Notes: generated by a model not told the origin, from the sequence alone. DNA of 64,000 nucleotides from Symbiodinium natans (GCA_905221605.1 CAJNDS010002471.1:80001-144000); one strand, 5' to 3'. Positions 18,950 to 30,377 are shown, numbered from the stretch's first letter. Numbers and translations are program-made.

Positions 18950-20369
18950 CTGCCGCATGAGAACAACAACGCACACACGTGCAACAGATAAGAATGGCCA
19001 TATGAGTAGTGGTCCAACAAGAACAATAGCAATCCACAAGCGCTGCACAGTGTTAATTACGTAGACTTTGCTTAGATACAATCAGTGTTCATCGGAGCTG
19101 AGCAAAAACAAGGAAAAGAGGAAGTAGCGATTTTGGGTTGTAAGGGCTTGGGCTTTGGGTGCAAGGTTTAGTCTTAGAAGGAAGTAGTTCAGTAGACGAT
19201 GGAGGGTTTAGGGTGAAGACATGTAGGGGTCTGGATTTGCAGAGTTTGGGGTTTGAGGTTAGGGAAAGGTAAGCAAGGTTTTGGGATCGAACGCTTAGGT
19301 GTGGTTGTTTTGTGTTCTTGCACTTTGGGGCCGTTTTGCGTACTGGTTTGAGGCTGAAGGCCATTTAGGGATTGGTCTGTGATTGGTTTCCACAACTGTC
19401 TACATGTACTTGCTTCTTTTCTTTGATTTTTCCTGAGTGTAGATGAGGGTCAGGGCCCTGCGTAAAATCATCAAGTTTCATCGCCCGCCCTTATTCCCAT
19501 TTTTCGTGCTAACCCATTCTTTCTATTCTAATTGCGAAAGGCTACGACTAGGAGTAATAGTTATCGCTTCTATCCCGAAACGCTAACCCTCAACTCTAAC
19601 AAGGATCCCGACTCGCTTTGTGTTCAGCAAATCGTGCAAGGCCACTATTGATGGAGCTGTAAGATCAAGAGGCAGCAACCAATACTTCGTTGGGATAGTT
19701 CCCTCCAATGTAACGTTATCCGCGAGATGCCGCCCTCTAGCGATGAGCCACAACCCTGCGTCCACGCCAGATCGAACACTCAGCCAGAGGACGCAAAGAG
19801 TCCAAGTAATAATTCGGAAGCCCGCCCCTAAACCCTAAACCCTAAACCCTAGCCCTAACCCCCAAACCCCAAACCCCAAACCCTAAACCCTAAACCCTAA
19901 ACCCTAAACCCTCACCTCCTCTCCCCGTGGTGTCCTGAATGATTTCGCCAACTTGGCCTTCCTTCCTCAAGAACTCCAGGCTTGGGTTTAGGGTTTAGGG
20001 TTTAGGGTTTAGGGTTTAGGGTTTAGGGTTTAGGGTTTAGGGTTTAGGGTTTAGGGTTTAGGGTTTAGGGTTCAGGGTTCAGGGTTCAGGGTTCAGGGTC
20101 CAGGGTCCAGGGTTTAGGGTCAAACTTCTCAAATCCTGAGTTCAAGGGGTATAAGGAGGGAGGGACCCTCATCTTTTTTCCCTTCACTATATAAGCCCTA
20201 AATCACCCCTAAGGCCCACGAGGGTCCCTCCCTGAGTCCCTTGATGAGTGCACCTTTGAACTTGTAAGATCTCGAAGGTTTAGGGTTTAGGGTTTAGGGT
20301 TTAGGGTTTAGGGTTTAGGGTTTAGGGTTTAGGGTTTAGGGTTTAGGGTTTAGGGTTTAGGGTTTAGGC
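18950..20369. other. Mixed spacer with arrays and a two-strand open stretch
   Basis: 18950-19560 shows no gene; 19120-19390 is G/T-rich with decayed telomere-like words. From 19583 to 19838 both strands are open: minus reads AGLWLIARGRHLADNVTLEG, plus reads CKATIDGAVRSRGSNQYFVG. Neither is chosen. Arrays with TTTAGGG, TTCAGGG and CCAGGGT variants fill 19845-19912 and 19983-20118, and 20277-20369 is almost pure TTTAGGG. Confidence 0.5.
20138..20249. mobile_element. Inverted-repeat element, GGAGGGAGGGACCCTC family
   Basis: GGAGGGAGGGACCCTC on the left matches GAGGGTCCCTCCCTGAG on the right. ACTCAGG or TGAGT words flank it. On the minus strand short open pieces on both sides (FKGALI and GFEKFD) could be joined if it is spliced out. 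Confidence 0.5.
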
Positions 20370-20453
20370 CTTAGGAAAGAGTCGATGGGGCTTGGGGTGT
20401 CAGGCCCATGAACCAGCAGCCACAGCTTGCTGCCAAGGGGCAAGGGTCCAAAC
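20370..20453 (-). CDS. Putative exon between telomeric arrays
   Basis: It reads FGPLPLGSKLWLLVHGPDTP and SPIDSFL. The acceptor is GACTTGAG|G and the donor AAG|GCCTAAACCC, a GC donor at the first telomeric unit. Start phase is 1 base, end phase 2. Function is unknown. Confidence 0.5.
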
Positions 20454-20533
20454 CTCAAGTCAGAGCAAATCACGACACGTTTAGGGTTTGGGGTTTAGGG
20501 TTTAGGGTTTAGGATTTAGGGTTTAGGGTTTAG

Positions 20534-20615
20534 GGTGTATGCAAACGTCAGGGCGGCTCTGGCGGAGGTTCTTCTGACAAACAGTGTTGGGTGCCAGGAG
20601 AAGTTTCTTGAGTAA
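20534..20615 (+). CDS. Putative last exon using a telomeric acceptor
   Basis: It begins inside a telomeric unit (TTTAG|GGTGTATGC) and reads VYANVRAALAEVLLTNSVGC and QEKFLE to TAA. It needs two bases from an upstream exon that I did not find. It lies very near other short frames on both strands, so a chance frame is possible. Confidence 0.5.
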
Positions 20616-20680
20616 ACCCTAAACCCTAATCCCTAAACCCTAAACCCTAAACCTTAAACCCTAAACCCTAAACCCTAAAC

Positions 20681-20768
20681 CCCCAAGCGGCGGGGCATCG
20701 CTGCAGGTCTTGTAGAGTTTCGACCTGAGCCGCTTCATCATGGCCCCTTCTCGGCCGTTCTCCAAGCC
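20681..20768 (-). CDS. Putative exon with telomeric arrays on both sides
   Basis: Twenty-nine codons plus one base: GLENGREGAMMKRLRSKLYK and TCSDAPPLG. The acceptor CCCTAAACCCATGAG|G follows an array, and the donor GGGG|GTTTAGGG is the start of the next array. Function is unknown. Confidence 0.5.
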
Positions 20769-20809
20769 CTCATGGGTTTAGGGTTTAGGGTTTAAGGTTT
20801 AGGGTTTAG

Positions 20810-20888
20810 GGCAACTCTGACCTATGACATCTGCAAAAAACTCCGTCGGGAGTCGGGATTGCTACTGCCCCTTTGTGAGAGCGTTTAG
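20810..20888 (+). CDS. Putative last exon using a telomeric acceptor
   Basis: It starts at TTTAG|GGCAACT and reads LTYDICKKLRRESGLLLPLC and ESV to TAG. The phase at the start is one base. A longer overlapping frame on the same strand (20824-21033) lacks support. Moderate to low certainty. Confidence 0.5.
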
Positions 20889-21091
20889 ACTTGTTTTCAA
20901 TCAGGGTCTCATTCCATCATTCAGCTCTGGCTACTTGTTCTCTGATGCCACCAAGAGCAAAATCACACTAGTTGCAGCCGGGGTTTCCGAGATTAGGGGT
21001 ACCTTTTTTGGGGGCCCCCTATTTGAACCCTAAACCCCAAACCCCAAACCCCAAACCCTAAACCCCCCATTTGCAAACAGCATCCAAGCAG

Positions 21092-21202
21092 CAGCTTGAC
21101 CTTCATCCCCTTCTTCAAGCGGCCGGCGGACTGGACAAGGCGTGGGAGGTGTTGCTCTACAAAGGCCACAGACTTTTTAGGGCGCTGACTGTACTTGGTG
21201 AG
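21092..21202 (+). CDS. Putative exon, 37 codons
   Basis: It reads QLDLHPLLQAAGGLDKAWEV and LLYKGHRLFRALTVLGE, phase 0 at both ends. The acceptor is CCAAGCAG and the donor GAG|GTAAACCC, which runs into a CCCTAAA array. Function is unknown, but composition and splice signals are good. Confidence 0.5.
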
Positions 21203-21239
21203 GTAAACCCTAAACCTAAGCCCCTAGCCCCTAACCCCT

Positions 21240-21318
21240 AAACCCTAGACCCTAAACCCTAAACCCTAAACCCTAAACCCTAAACCCTAAACCCTAAACC
21301 CTAAACCCTAAACCCTAG
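21240..21318 (-). repeat. Telomeric array (CCCTAAA)n
   Basis: About eleven units ending five bases before the donor of the exon 21324-21410 when read on the minus strand. Confidence 0.5.
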
Positions 21319-21323
21319 GAAAC

Positions 21324-21410
21324 CTGACGGACCAAAGGGTTTGCCTTGGCGTCCGGCGGGGCCGTGCGAATCTCGCATCGCTTGGCTTCCCATTCTGCCC
21401 CAGAGTCGAC
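21324..21410 (-). CDS. Putative exon, 29 codons
   Basis: It reads VDSGAEWEAKRCEIRTAPPD and AKANPLVRQ, phase 0 at both ends. The acceptor is TACGGAG|G and the donor CAG|GTTTCC, followed by CTAGGGTTTAGGG. Function is unknown. Confidence 0.5.
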
Positions 21411-22930
21411 CTCCGTAATGGAAGGGGTGTTAAGGAGTTTAGGGTGTCGGGTTTAGGGCTTAGGGTTTAGGATCTAGAGTTGAGGGATATAGCGCTTAGG
21501 ATGCAAAGGTTTGGAACTACCCTACTGCTTTTGCTTCTGCTCCTCTTGCTGCTCCTGCTCCTGCTCTTTGAACCCGAAACCCTTTTCTGAGCAGGAGCTT
21601 GGTGTATGCCAGGAAGTGAGACGACACACACACGAAGGCCGAGACGAAAGTAAGAGCACTCCAGTGGATGTCAGCCAAAATATGTGAGCCGAGAATGACA
21701 TGACCACACCCCTCGAGTGCCCATCTGACTAGGCTCCAAGCATGCGAGCTGTTGCAGCTTTATGGCCACTTTTTTGCTTTCGTTCTGAGGCCAACGGGCA
21801 TGAAACCATTGAAGCAGAGCAGAAAAAACACCAGCATGAAACCACGGAAAACACGTATTTGCATGTGTCCCACAGGACCCCCCATCAAAGCATGGCTTCG
21901 GGCTTCAGGCTGCTTGGAGCGTCTTGGGGGTTGGATTTCAGGCCCTGCTGACAAGCTACACAACCCAACTGTAAAAACACAGCTCGGATACTATACGGGC
22001 GTCTAGAATTAGGGCAGGGTTTTGGGGGGCGACTAGAGGAAAATTATAAAGAGACCATAAGGGAATACCATGAGTCATTTTTCCGGATAACGCCCAAACC
22101 CGCTCGCCTGTGGTTTCAGCGTGTTGTGCACGGCGGCCCGGCCGATGTGGCGCGCGCGCCAGCGGCCAGATCCCGCATCGCCCGCCTCACAGCTTTTGGC
22201 TTGTAGGGCTTAGGGTTTGTTTTTTATTAGGGTTTAGGGTTTAGGGTTCAAGGTTTAGGTTTAAGGTTCTCCTAAACTAGGCCCACTATCACTCTAGAGG
22301 CTTTCGGGATCCTTTCTAAGGTGGGCTTAGGGCTTAGGGTGTTCAAGGCTGCTCAAGGCTGTGCCTGAACTCGCTGGGTGTAAGCCTGAACCAATCCGGC
22401 GAGAAGCCGGCAGACTCCCAAGCCAAAGAGTCCAACTGCAACTGAGTCTTGCTGATTGGCCTAGTCCTGTGAGAGTGTTTTAAGAGCTTTGGCCAAAGTC
22501 GCAAACTTGAAACACCAGAGGCACCCCTGCCCCTCCCCCCCGCCCCCCTTCCCGCCCCCCTCCCTCCACCTGGACCCCAAACGTCCTCCTAAACCCTAAA
22601 CCCTAAATCCTAAACCCTAAACCCTAAACCCTAAAACCTAAAACCTAAACCCCAAACCCTAAACCCTAAACCCTAAACCCTAAACCCTAAACCCAAACCC
22701 TTTTTTTGGGGGTCCCCTAGCTTCGTAACCTTCAAACACAACATGCTCTGGGCAGAACTCGGCCTTGCGCCATGAGCCGCGGAGCCAGCGATCTGGGCCC
22801 AGCTCACCTAGTGCTTAAAGGATTCAGGGTTTAGGGTTTAGGGTAATTAGGGTTTAAGGGTTAAGGGTTTAGGGATATAAGTTATAAGGGTTAAGGGTTG
22901 TAAGGGCTTAGGGATATGTGGTTTAGGGAT
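21411..22930. other. Spacer with scattered telomeric pieces
   Basis: Telomeric pieces lie at 21438-21475, 22200-22270 and 22590-22695. A C-rich tract (22527-22565) and GC-rich sequence (22120-22200) are present. Several overlapping frames at 21742-22006 are open on both strands and none is chosen. 22012-22080 (GGCGACTAGAGGAAAATTATAAAGAGACCATAAGG in part) resembles 117-150 of the window, another shared repeat. Confidence 0.5.
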
Positions 22931-24640
22931 CATGAGAGGTCCGGGGGCCTTGCGCTGTCAAGGGGCCCAGCAACATCGGACACTAGCCCCAAGCTCTGTG
23001 TTTAGTGACAACTGCGCCAAGATGAAAGCAACTGCGCCTTCCCATGTGGAGCCAATCCAATTCTCGGCACTCAAGCCAGCCAAGAGAGGGAGGCTGTCCT
23101 CCAAGGCAGAGAAGGTGAACGACCTTGGTTCACAACTACTGCTGTTATTAAACCCCCCTACCCCCTAATATTACACACCCGCAATTGTAGTCATATTATA
23201 GCTTTAAGAGGAGGGGTATGTCATGTTAGGCGGTGGCGGAGAAGGTGAACGACCTTGGTTCAGAACCACTGCTTAATCACACGTCACCTGCGTGAAGGCC
23301 AGCACTGACAACGCAGATCCGACAATCGACTCCCCCTTGATAAGCTGCGCCTCCGTACAAAAATAGGTTGTGCATGCCGTAGATGGTTTTGGAGTTCCGG
23401 GTGAAGGGTTTTGAGATGCAGCATGCAGGCTCGGGAAGGCGGTGTGTGTGTGTGTGTGTGTGTGCGCGTGCGCTCATCTCCAGGATGCCCGCATCTAGCC
23501 CACGGGTTCAAGGAAGGAAGGGAGGAGAGGAGAGGAGAAGGCAAGGAGGTGGGGCTTACGTGGAAGGGAAAAGTCACCCGTATTTCTGGGTGATACTGAT
23601 ACTCAGGCGACTCTAGCTGAGCGCCCCCCCCCCCCCCCCGAGCTAGAACTTCCGGTCATGAACAGGCGGTCTATGCAGTTCCATGCATCCCAGTCACACG
23701 ATGCCTTTCCCACTCATCTCACCACCAATCTGCAGTGCCGGCGGGGCATTCTCCGGCGAAGATCCCTCCTGTCTGCTGCCACGCCACTCGGCTGCACTTA
23801 GCAGGGTAGCTAAAAATCTAATTTTTAGCTGCCTTATTAAGAAACCCTATAAACCCAAAAAGGCTAAAGATGTAAAGTTACAGTAAAGTACCACAAAGGC
23901 CATGAAAAGGTCTGGTGTCCCACTCTTTGCCGGCACTCTTCTGCTACATAATCTTGGGCCCGAAGCTCTAGAAGCCCCACGAAACTCAGCTTTCTGCCCC
24001 GAACCTTAAGCCTAGAATCCCTAAACCCTAAACCCTAAACCCTTTTTGCCACTGGACTGAAGGCAAGCCAGCTCCCCTAAACCCTAAACCCTAAACCCTA
24101 AACCCTAAACCCTAAACCCTAAACCTCCGAAAGCCGCCCCAAGGGCAGAATCCCACAAAAAGTCCTGTAGCAGGGGCCCTGCCAAGGCTGAGCCTAGGCC
24201 GGGAGGCTCACTCAAAGTGCAGAGGGGGGTTTAGGGTTTGGGGTTAAGTTTTTAGGGTTTAGGGTTTAGGGTTTAGGGTTTCTGGTTTAGGGTTCAGGGT
24301 TGAGGGGTGCCCCCTTATAAAAATCCGCATCAACAGGCAGTCTGAAGATCGTAGTCCTGATTCTACTCTCTGGCTGAAAGCTCACGGCCAAAATCTCAAA
24401 CCGAAAGGCTTGCAGACTCAAAAAAGAAACCTTTCTACGCGTCTTCAAGATTCGAGGCGAAGCAAGGCAAGGAGCCTGACACGCGAATCATCGAGGTGTT
24501 GCCGCCGGAGCTCGGTGGGAAACCTTGCGTAGTCCCAGGGAACAGAGGGTTTAGGGTTTTTCTCTCTCCCGCAAGGGTTTAGGGTTTAGGGTTTAGGGTT
24601 TAGGGTTTAGGGTTTAGGGTGACTATGAGCTCGCGACTCA
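22931..24640. other. Spacer with a 34-bp direct duplication and microsatellites
   Basis: The sequence GAGAAGGTGAACGACCTTGG recurs at about 23108 and 23241 with a 130-bp AT-richer piece between. A TG repeat lies at 23441-23466 and a C run at 23624-23638. The plus frame 23030-23145 (EPIQFSALKPAKRGRLSSKA) may be an exon. Telomeric arrays lie at 24018-24045, 24077-24125, 24230-24305 and 24548-24620. Confidence 0.5.
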
Positions 24641-26402
24641 GCAAGCGATGCGCAAGACCAGCTCTATGATTGTGCACCGCACACACACACATTTTGTTGC
24701 AACGCGACTGTCAGCCGAGGCTCCGGTCAGGCTGTACTGTTGCGGCCGCTTTGCTTTATCGACCCATACTGACCTAAAGTTTTCGGAGCCCATCCAATTT
24801 CTGAGTTTGTTGGGGCCTCCCGCTATAATCAAGATTTTTTTGGGGTGAGGATGTTTTCAGTTCGCTGCAGATGGACCTTTGGCTGGCAAAAGAAGACAGG
24901 CCCCCCTGAAGGCTTCAGGATTGAGGGACTTGACTTAGCCCGGAGCTTGCCTTGGCCTGACTCCGGTGAATAGGCTTGCCCTAAACCCTAAACCCTAAAC
25001 CCTAACACATCCGCTAATATCGAAAAGTTTCAGGCTGTGAGTCCTCTTGCTTCATCTCAGGAAGGCAGGAAAGCTTCAGGCCTTGAGGCCCCAAACGCCT
25101 GAGGCTTTAACCGGCCAGACCTTGCAGGCCCCGAAATTTGTTTGGGGCGCCCCGGGGAATTTCCTTCAGGGCGCCAGATTTCTTCTCCAGCTTAGCGGGA
25201 AAAAGCCCCGCAGTGGGTCAACCGCGCCGAGAGTAGCCTAGGAATAAGAAAGGTGCCCCTTTTGGTTTAAAGGGGCTAGCAAGGGAACCAAAACCCAAAA
25301 AGAAAAGGGGCTACCCAGTTAAGCAAAGACGAAATGAACAAAGCAATGGGCAATGCGGCGGCGATGAGATCCGACTCACCTGACCGCTACTAGGGTTTAG
25401 GGTTTAGGGGTTTAGGGTTTAGGGTTTAGGGTTTCCCTGTCATGCCCACCCTCAATCCAAGAAGCAGGAGAACCAGCAGTTCCAGGCGTGCTGCATGGAA
25501 TCAGCTCCAGTTTGCAGCTCCAAGTGCCTAGGTTGCAACCCTAAACCCTAAACCCTAAACCCCAAACCCTAAACCCTAAACCCTAAACCCGAAACCCAAG
25601 GCCTTTGGCGTTTCAGGATGTTGGACTTAAGATTGCGCTTTCGGGCAGGAGAGGAACTGGTGCAACAAAAGCACATCTGCCAGCAGGCAATAATTGGAAA
25701 AACAGAAGCCAAAAAGCCCATCACTCCTTGTGGAGATGCCTAGAACCATCATCTATCGTTGTTAACGTGCAATCACAAAGACCTGGCTATCACTTGCGGG
25801 AGCCAGTGGTGCATGAAGCACGCGAGTCAAAACACACAAGCTGAAGAATCTAGGGACGTTGCGATGTACATGTGGATTCCCGAAGCGATCCTCAAGCACA
25901 AATTCCATATGCCATGCCTCTGAATCCACAAGCCCTTGCCAAGTCATCTTCTACATGGTCTGCAGACAAACCCTACCAGTTCTACCCTCCACATCCAGTT
26001 AGGTTGCCAGAGCCCGCCCAATGCCAGGCCCGCAAGCGCTTTAGTTCCGGTCACTGTGCCGGCCGATCCGTCTGCGGTCCGCCACTGTCCTCCCGGATTA
26101 GGCTTTGCTTGGGCTGCGGCATCGTCCTTGACCATCTGGGCTCTGGGGTTGAGGTGACCAGAATGTCGTGCTAGTCCCCCAAAAAACATGTGCGTCATGT
26201 GCGGACAAACGCACAAAGTTTTGGGAAGGTTTCTCGGTCTGGAGTTCAGAACGTGCGTACGTGCTTCACATTCTTGAAGTTGAAGTTCCGTTGAAGCTCC
26301 AGTGTCCGGGGCTGGACAGGTCAGAATCTGGCCCGCATCAAAAATCACTCCCAGGACGCGTCGCCAGCCAGAACCAGCATCCCTCAATCGCAAATGCAAT
26401 AA

Positions 26403-26485
26403 ACCCTGCAGGTCATATGCACTATACTATATTTGCTATTAAGGCATTTGAATCACAAGGGTTCGTTTGGTCCCCAAGGAAAGGC
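26403..26485. mobile_element. Degenerate copy of the introner-family element
   Basis: The string GGTCATATGCACTATACTAT followed by a GGGTTCGTTTGGTCCCCAAGG-like edge matches the interior and one end of the family. The left inverted repeat is mostly lost. Confidence 0.5.
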
Positions 26486-26921
26486 CCTGACTTTTGGGGT
26501 TTAGGCTTGGATTCAGGCTTCAGGTTTCTGGCTGGCTGGGCATTCCGCAGCCTGTGATCTCCAGGCCGGACTCCGCATAGGCCACATGGGCATCCACGTA
26601 GGATGACATGAACCTCAAGTGCCCTAAACCCTAAACCCTAAACCCTAAACCCTAAACCCTAAACCCATGTCAGTGGAGCAGGGGCCTCAAGGTTTTGAGG
26701 TTCTCTGCCCCAAGGTGCAAAATGCATCCAAACATGTGCAAATCCTCTGGCTGTTTCTTGTTCTTCCCCTATATAAACCCTATATATAAGGCATAAAGTC
26801 CCTATATACCCTACAGAACCCCTAAATAAACCGTCAGGCCGACCAAATCCCTAAGTCCTGACACTGCTGTCCTCACACTGAAACCTTCAGCTTCCTGGCT
26901 TCTCTTTACTGGGTTGGCTAA

Positions 26922-27050
26922 AAACCCTAAACCCCTAAACCCCTAAACCCCTAAACCCCTAAACCCCTAAACCCCTAAACCCCTAAACCCTAAACCCTAA
27001 ACCCTAAACCCTAAACCCTGAACCCTAAACCCTAAAACCCTAGGCCCTAG
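26922..27050 (-). repeat. Telomere-like array with an 8-base CCCCTAAA unit
   Basis: Eight CCCCTAAA units come first, then ordinary CCCTAAA. The 8-base form is uniform across its stretch, as if made by a different template register or by local amplification. Confidence 0.5.
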
Positions 27051-27052
27051 TC

Positions 27053-27124
27053 CTATGCTGGGCAAGTGAACCCTGCCGCCACCACGTCGAAGTTGAGGTC
27101 CACCTCCAGGGGTTGGGGAGGAAC
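27053..27124 (-). CDS. Putative last exon
   Basis: It reads VPPQPLEVDLNFDVVAAGFT and CPA, then TAG, after the acceptor TTCAAAAG|G. Function is unknown. The stop lies just before a telomeric array. Confidence 0.5.
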   Translation of the reverse strand, partial: VPPQPLEVDLNFDVVAAGFTCPA

Positions 27125-27468
27125 CTTTTGAACTCATGCCCTGGTGTCCCACGGTTTAGGGTTTAGGGTGTTTAGGGTTTTTAGGGTTTTTAGGGTTTTA
27201 GAGTTTTTAGGGTTTTTAGGGTTTTTAGTGTTTTTAGCCTACTGCATGTAAAACACATTCAGCTGCTTAACCACCCTTACCTTGAACTCAACTCTCCCAA
27301 TTCATGGTGCCTGTAGGCACTTTGGGGGGGATCAGCATGTCCCTTATGGTCCCTTGGAATTCTTCAGGCCCTATACTTATAGTATAGCATTTTCTGTGAT
27401 ACACTTTTGAACAAGTGTATGATGAGATGGAACCCTGAACCCTAAACCCCTAAACCCTAAGGTTTGCC
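27125..27468. other. Spacer with variant TTTTTAGGG repeats
   Basis: 27155-27235 carries TTTTTAGGG-type units (9-base). The rest shows no gene. Confidence 0.5.
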
Positions 27469-27621
27469 ATGGTTTTTGCCAAGTTTTGTCCCCGCACCTC
27501 GGCCGAGCTCGTCTCCGCCGCCTTCTCGGCCCGGCCTTTGCCCTGCCAGCCGGCCTCCATCAAAGGGTTCGGAAGCTGCTGCCTCAAGGCTTACTTCTCC
27601 AACAACCAAGGGGAAAAGAAG
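27469..27621 (+). CDS. Putative first coding exon, 51 codons
   Basis: Starts with ATG and reads MVFAKFCPRTSAELVSAAFS and LKAYFSNNQGEKK, ending AAG|GTTAAC in phase 0. A CCCTAAG|G acceptor lies 8 bases upstream of the ATG and could serve a spliced leader or an upstream exon. The opposite strand is also open, so confidence is moderate. Function is unknown. Confidence 0.5.
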
Positions 27622-28133
27622 GTTAACAACTTTATTTTTCCTACTACATAAGGATCCAAGACGTTTAAAGTTCAACTAGTGGCTAAGTATGCAGGGTTTC
27701 GAGTCTCGGTGCGCTTGCAAGGCGCCGCCATGCGCCGCTGTGGCTTTGTAGGCAGGATTGTTTGGGGTTTGCTTTCTCTACTTGGCTCTGTTCTACAATC
27801 GAGAGGACTAAATTACCCTAAACCCTAAACCCTAAACCCTAAACCCTAAACCCTAAACCCGGCGTGGGTCGATATCGTGCTGTCGCCCGAGGTCCCGCTA
27901 GCTCCCCGAATTCTTGGCCCCGTCATTGACTAGGATGACCCTTAAACCCTCTGAAAAAACATTTCCGAATATGATGCTCTTAAACCCAATAGGGGAGAAA
28001 ATACAAAAATGTCCAAAGGGCCTACCGAGCTAATCGTATCCAATTTCGCCTCGCAGAAAAGGTTTGTGAGCCATCGTTGGTGCCAAACTGTGCTCCTGCC
28101 TCGGTACCAATTTCGCCTCGCGCGGGGCCGCGT

Positions 28134-28250
28134 TACTTACTGTTGGTTAGCGGGAATGAGGGAATTAGGGCCCTGTATAAACCCGTTAAGGGATTAAAAA
28201 TCACATAGGGTAACTCATTCCCCCATTCCCTACTAACCAACAGTAATAGT
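28134..28250. mobile_element. Inverted-repeat element, TTACTGTTGGTTAG family
   Basis: TTACTGTTGGTTAGCGGGAATG (in part) on the left pairs with CATTCCCTACTAACCAACAG on the right. Single copy in the window. Confidence 0.5.
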
Positions 28251-28484
28251 AAGGTTAGCGTGGCAGGGATGCATATTTGTGACCTTGCCGGCTCGTAGAC
28301 GAGGTCGCTCCGAGCGGCTGGTGCAAAGGGATTTGCAGTTCACGGTGTTCGACACAGTGCTTCGCCGGGAGATTGCCAGGGCTGTGCCAGTCCCACGCGT
28401 GTTCTGCTTGTGAAGTACAGAACTGCCGTCGTGCGTTTTTGGTCTTTGCGTCCTGGTTCCGAACAGTGGCCCGACAGTCAACTG

Positions 28485-28594
28485 CCCAGACCTTCCAAAA
28501 CCCCTTAATTAAGGAATATACCCTAATTCATAAGAAGGATCCTTAGTATAAATTAGGGTATATTCCTTCATTAAGGGGTTTTGGAAGATCTGGG
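28485..28594. mobile_element. 110-bp palindromic element (copy 3)
   Basis: The same fold-back sequence, flanked by TG on both sides. Confidence 0.5.
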
Positions 28595-29159
28595 TGTGCA
28601 GTAAACATGCATTGTGCAGAGGACACACGGAGATCCGGGGGCCTCGAAGGCAGTTTCTTGACGTTGGTTGGCTTGCTGCAACAAGATTAATATTCCCAGT
28701 GCAGTAGCTACAGGGTGCTCTTGCACTTCTGGCTTTCGGGTCACCCGCTGCTAGGGTCTATTAGGCTTGAAGACGGCTGAGAGGCTCGGAAGAACAAACT
28801 CAGATTCAAGCTTGAGGGTTTCCAGGAGACTGAACGCAATGCGGAGTTACTTAGCAAGGCCGGGCTGCCTTTTGGAAAGTCCCGAAAACTCAGGACACAG
28901 AAAAACTCATGAAAGATCAACAAATGTTCACCATCATGCTGTGGCTTGTCTTGATTTGTCTGTGTTGCCTCCGGTGAACCTGGACACCACCCCCTCCCCC
29001 CCACCCCCCCGCCCCTAATTCAACAAGTGGAGCCATGGCACTATGGACTCTAAAGGGTTTAGGTTTAGGGTTTAGGGTTTAGGGTTTAGGGTTTAGGGTT
29101 TAGGGTTTAGGGTTTAGGGTTTAGGGTTTAGGGTCTAGGGTCTAGGGTTTAGGGTTTAG

Positions 29160-29640
29160 GGTTTGGCACTTGAGAAGACTGAAAGATGCCGTCGAAGCAA
29201 CGAGAAGGACACGTAGTTGGCCCGAGTTGATGCCAAGCCTTTCACGCTTGAAGGAGGTACTTCTGAATCAGCTGAAACCATGGTTTAGGGTAGGGTTTAG
29301 GGTTTAGGGTTTTTTTTTTCACTCCTGGGTTTAGGGTTTAGGGTTTAGGGTTTAGGGTTTAGGGTTTAGGGTTTAGGGTTTAGGGTTTAGGGTTTACGGT
29401 TTACGGTTTAGGGTCATGAACCAGGTACAGGAAGGACTTGCACGCCGTTCTGTCAAAGCCCTAGCCCCAAACTACGGAGGCATGGTTGAACCCGAACCCC
29501 TAAACCCGCTCCAACGAAAACACCCTAAGTTGTCGAAAGCATGCCCAATGTCCAACCACGTCCCATCCTGCGCCCATCTTGTGATGCTTCGGGCTGCAGG
29601 CTTGGCGGCTTCGCGGGCGGGGAAACCCCACGGAATATGA
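29160..29640 (+). CDS. Two-exon gene end spliced through telomeric donor and acceptor
   Basis: Exon 29160-29282 starts at TTTAG|GGTTTGG and ends CCATG|GTTTAGGG. It reads LRRLKDAVEATRRTRSWPEL and LSRLKEVLLNQLKP, a helical protein. Exon 29412-29640 starts at TTTAG|GGTCATG, completes a Trp codon and reads VMNQVQEGLARRSVKALAP to TGA. Intron 29283-29411 is a telomeric array with a T run in the middle, so both splice sites are telomeric units. Function is unknown. The second exon is long enough (75 codons) to be unlikely by chance, though its tail is rich in Ala and Arg. Confidence 0.5.
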
Positions 29641-30377
29641 AACCATGCACTAGGCCTTGGGGCTTAAGTTTGAACTTAGGCTTTGGGGTTCAAGCTAGTT
29701 TGGGCTTCTGCTTGGGCCTTTTGGCGGCCCCCCACTCCCCTGCAGACCTCTGCTTGCATCTTCTTGCGAACCTCTGCATGCTACTGCTAAAGCTCTGTCC
29801 CTCAAGCCCCTGCGAGCCTTTGCACCTACAACGCAAATGGCGAAGCTATCGCAAACCTTGACGAACCAGCCTATTTGAACCCTGCACTGCCTGCCCACTC
29901 AGAGTCTGTTAGAGGGACCAGGCCCAGCGCTTTCGGATCCTTACACGCAGAGGTCTCGTGAGCTTACAGCGGGTCAGCGTGTGATTCAGGAGGCATTCGC
30001 GAGGATTTCTGGGTATCCCACAGGCTGTCATATGGATGAAGCCCTGCCGTCTGTGGAACAAGGCTATCGCGATTGCACCCTCCAGCTGCGAATATGACAA
30101 AACGAGTTGTGAAGCCCTGGTACCCTAAACCCTAAACCCTAAACCCTAAACCCTAAACCCTAAACCCTAAACCCTACACCCTGTTGTAACTTGCAAAGAG
30201 TGCATGCAGCGCCTGCGACTCCGAACAGGGGGCTCAGGCTTTCAGCAGGTTGTGAACCAAAACCGGCCCTTCGCTCAACTTTGCATGGGCTTAGGGCTTA
30301 CTCGGCGCGATCTCTGAGTCTGAGCAACTGAGCGCGACTGCACTGTGAACCAGCACATCATCGGGACCATCCCCCAG
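29641..30377. other. Spacer with one telomeric array
   Basis: A CCCTAAA array lies at 30121-30180. Other parts (29700-29900, 29909-30100) have short frames on both strands, none supported. Confidence 0.5.

Larger units (their letters stand above)
24641..27052. other. Mixed stretch, exons not resolved
   Basis: Arrays lie at 24978-25006, 25391-25432, 25538-25590, 26620-26667 and 26920-27050. A minus frame (24832-24640, NKLRNWMGSENFRSVW) and plus frame 25047-25241 are open but unproven. 25240-25315 and 63880-63960 share an A/G-rich block (GGTGCCCCTTTT or GGTGCCCTTTTA), another dispersed repeat. Confidence 0.5.
27622..29159. other. Spacer with two inverted-repeat elements
   Basis: Arrays lie at 27817-27860 and 29054-29159. 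The elements at 28134-28250 and 28485-28594 are listed separately. 28741-29018 is open on both strands without a clear exon, and 28983-29015 is C-rich. Confidence 0.5.
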
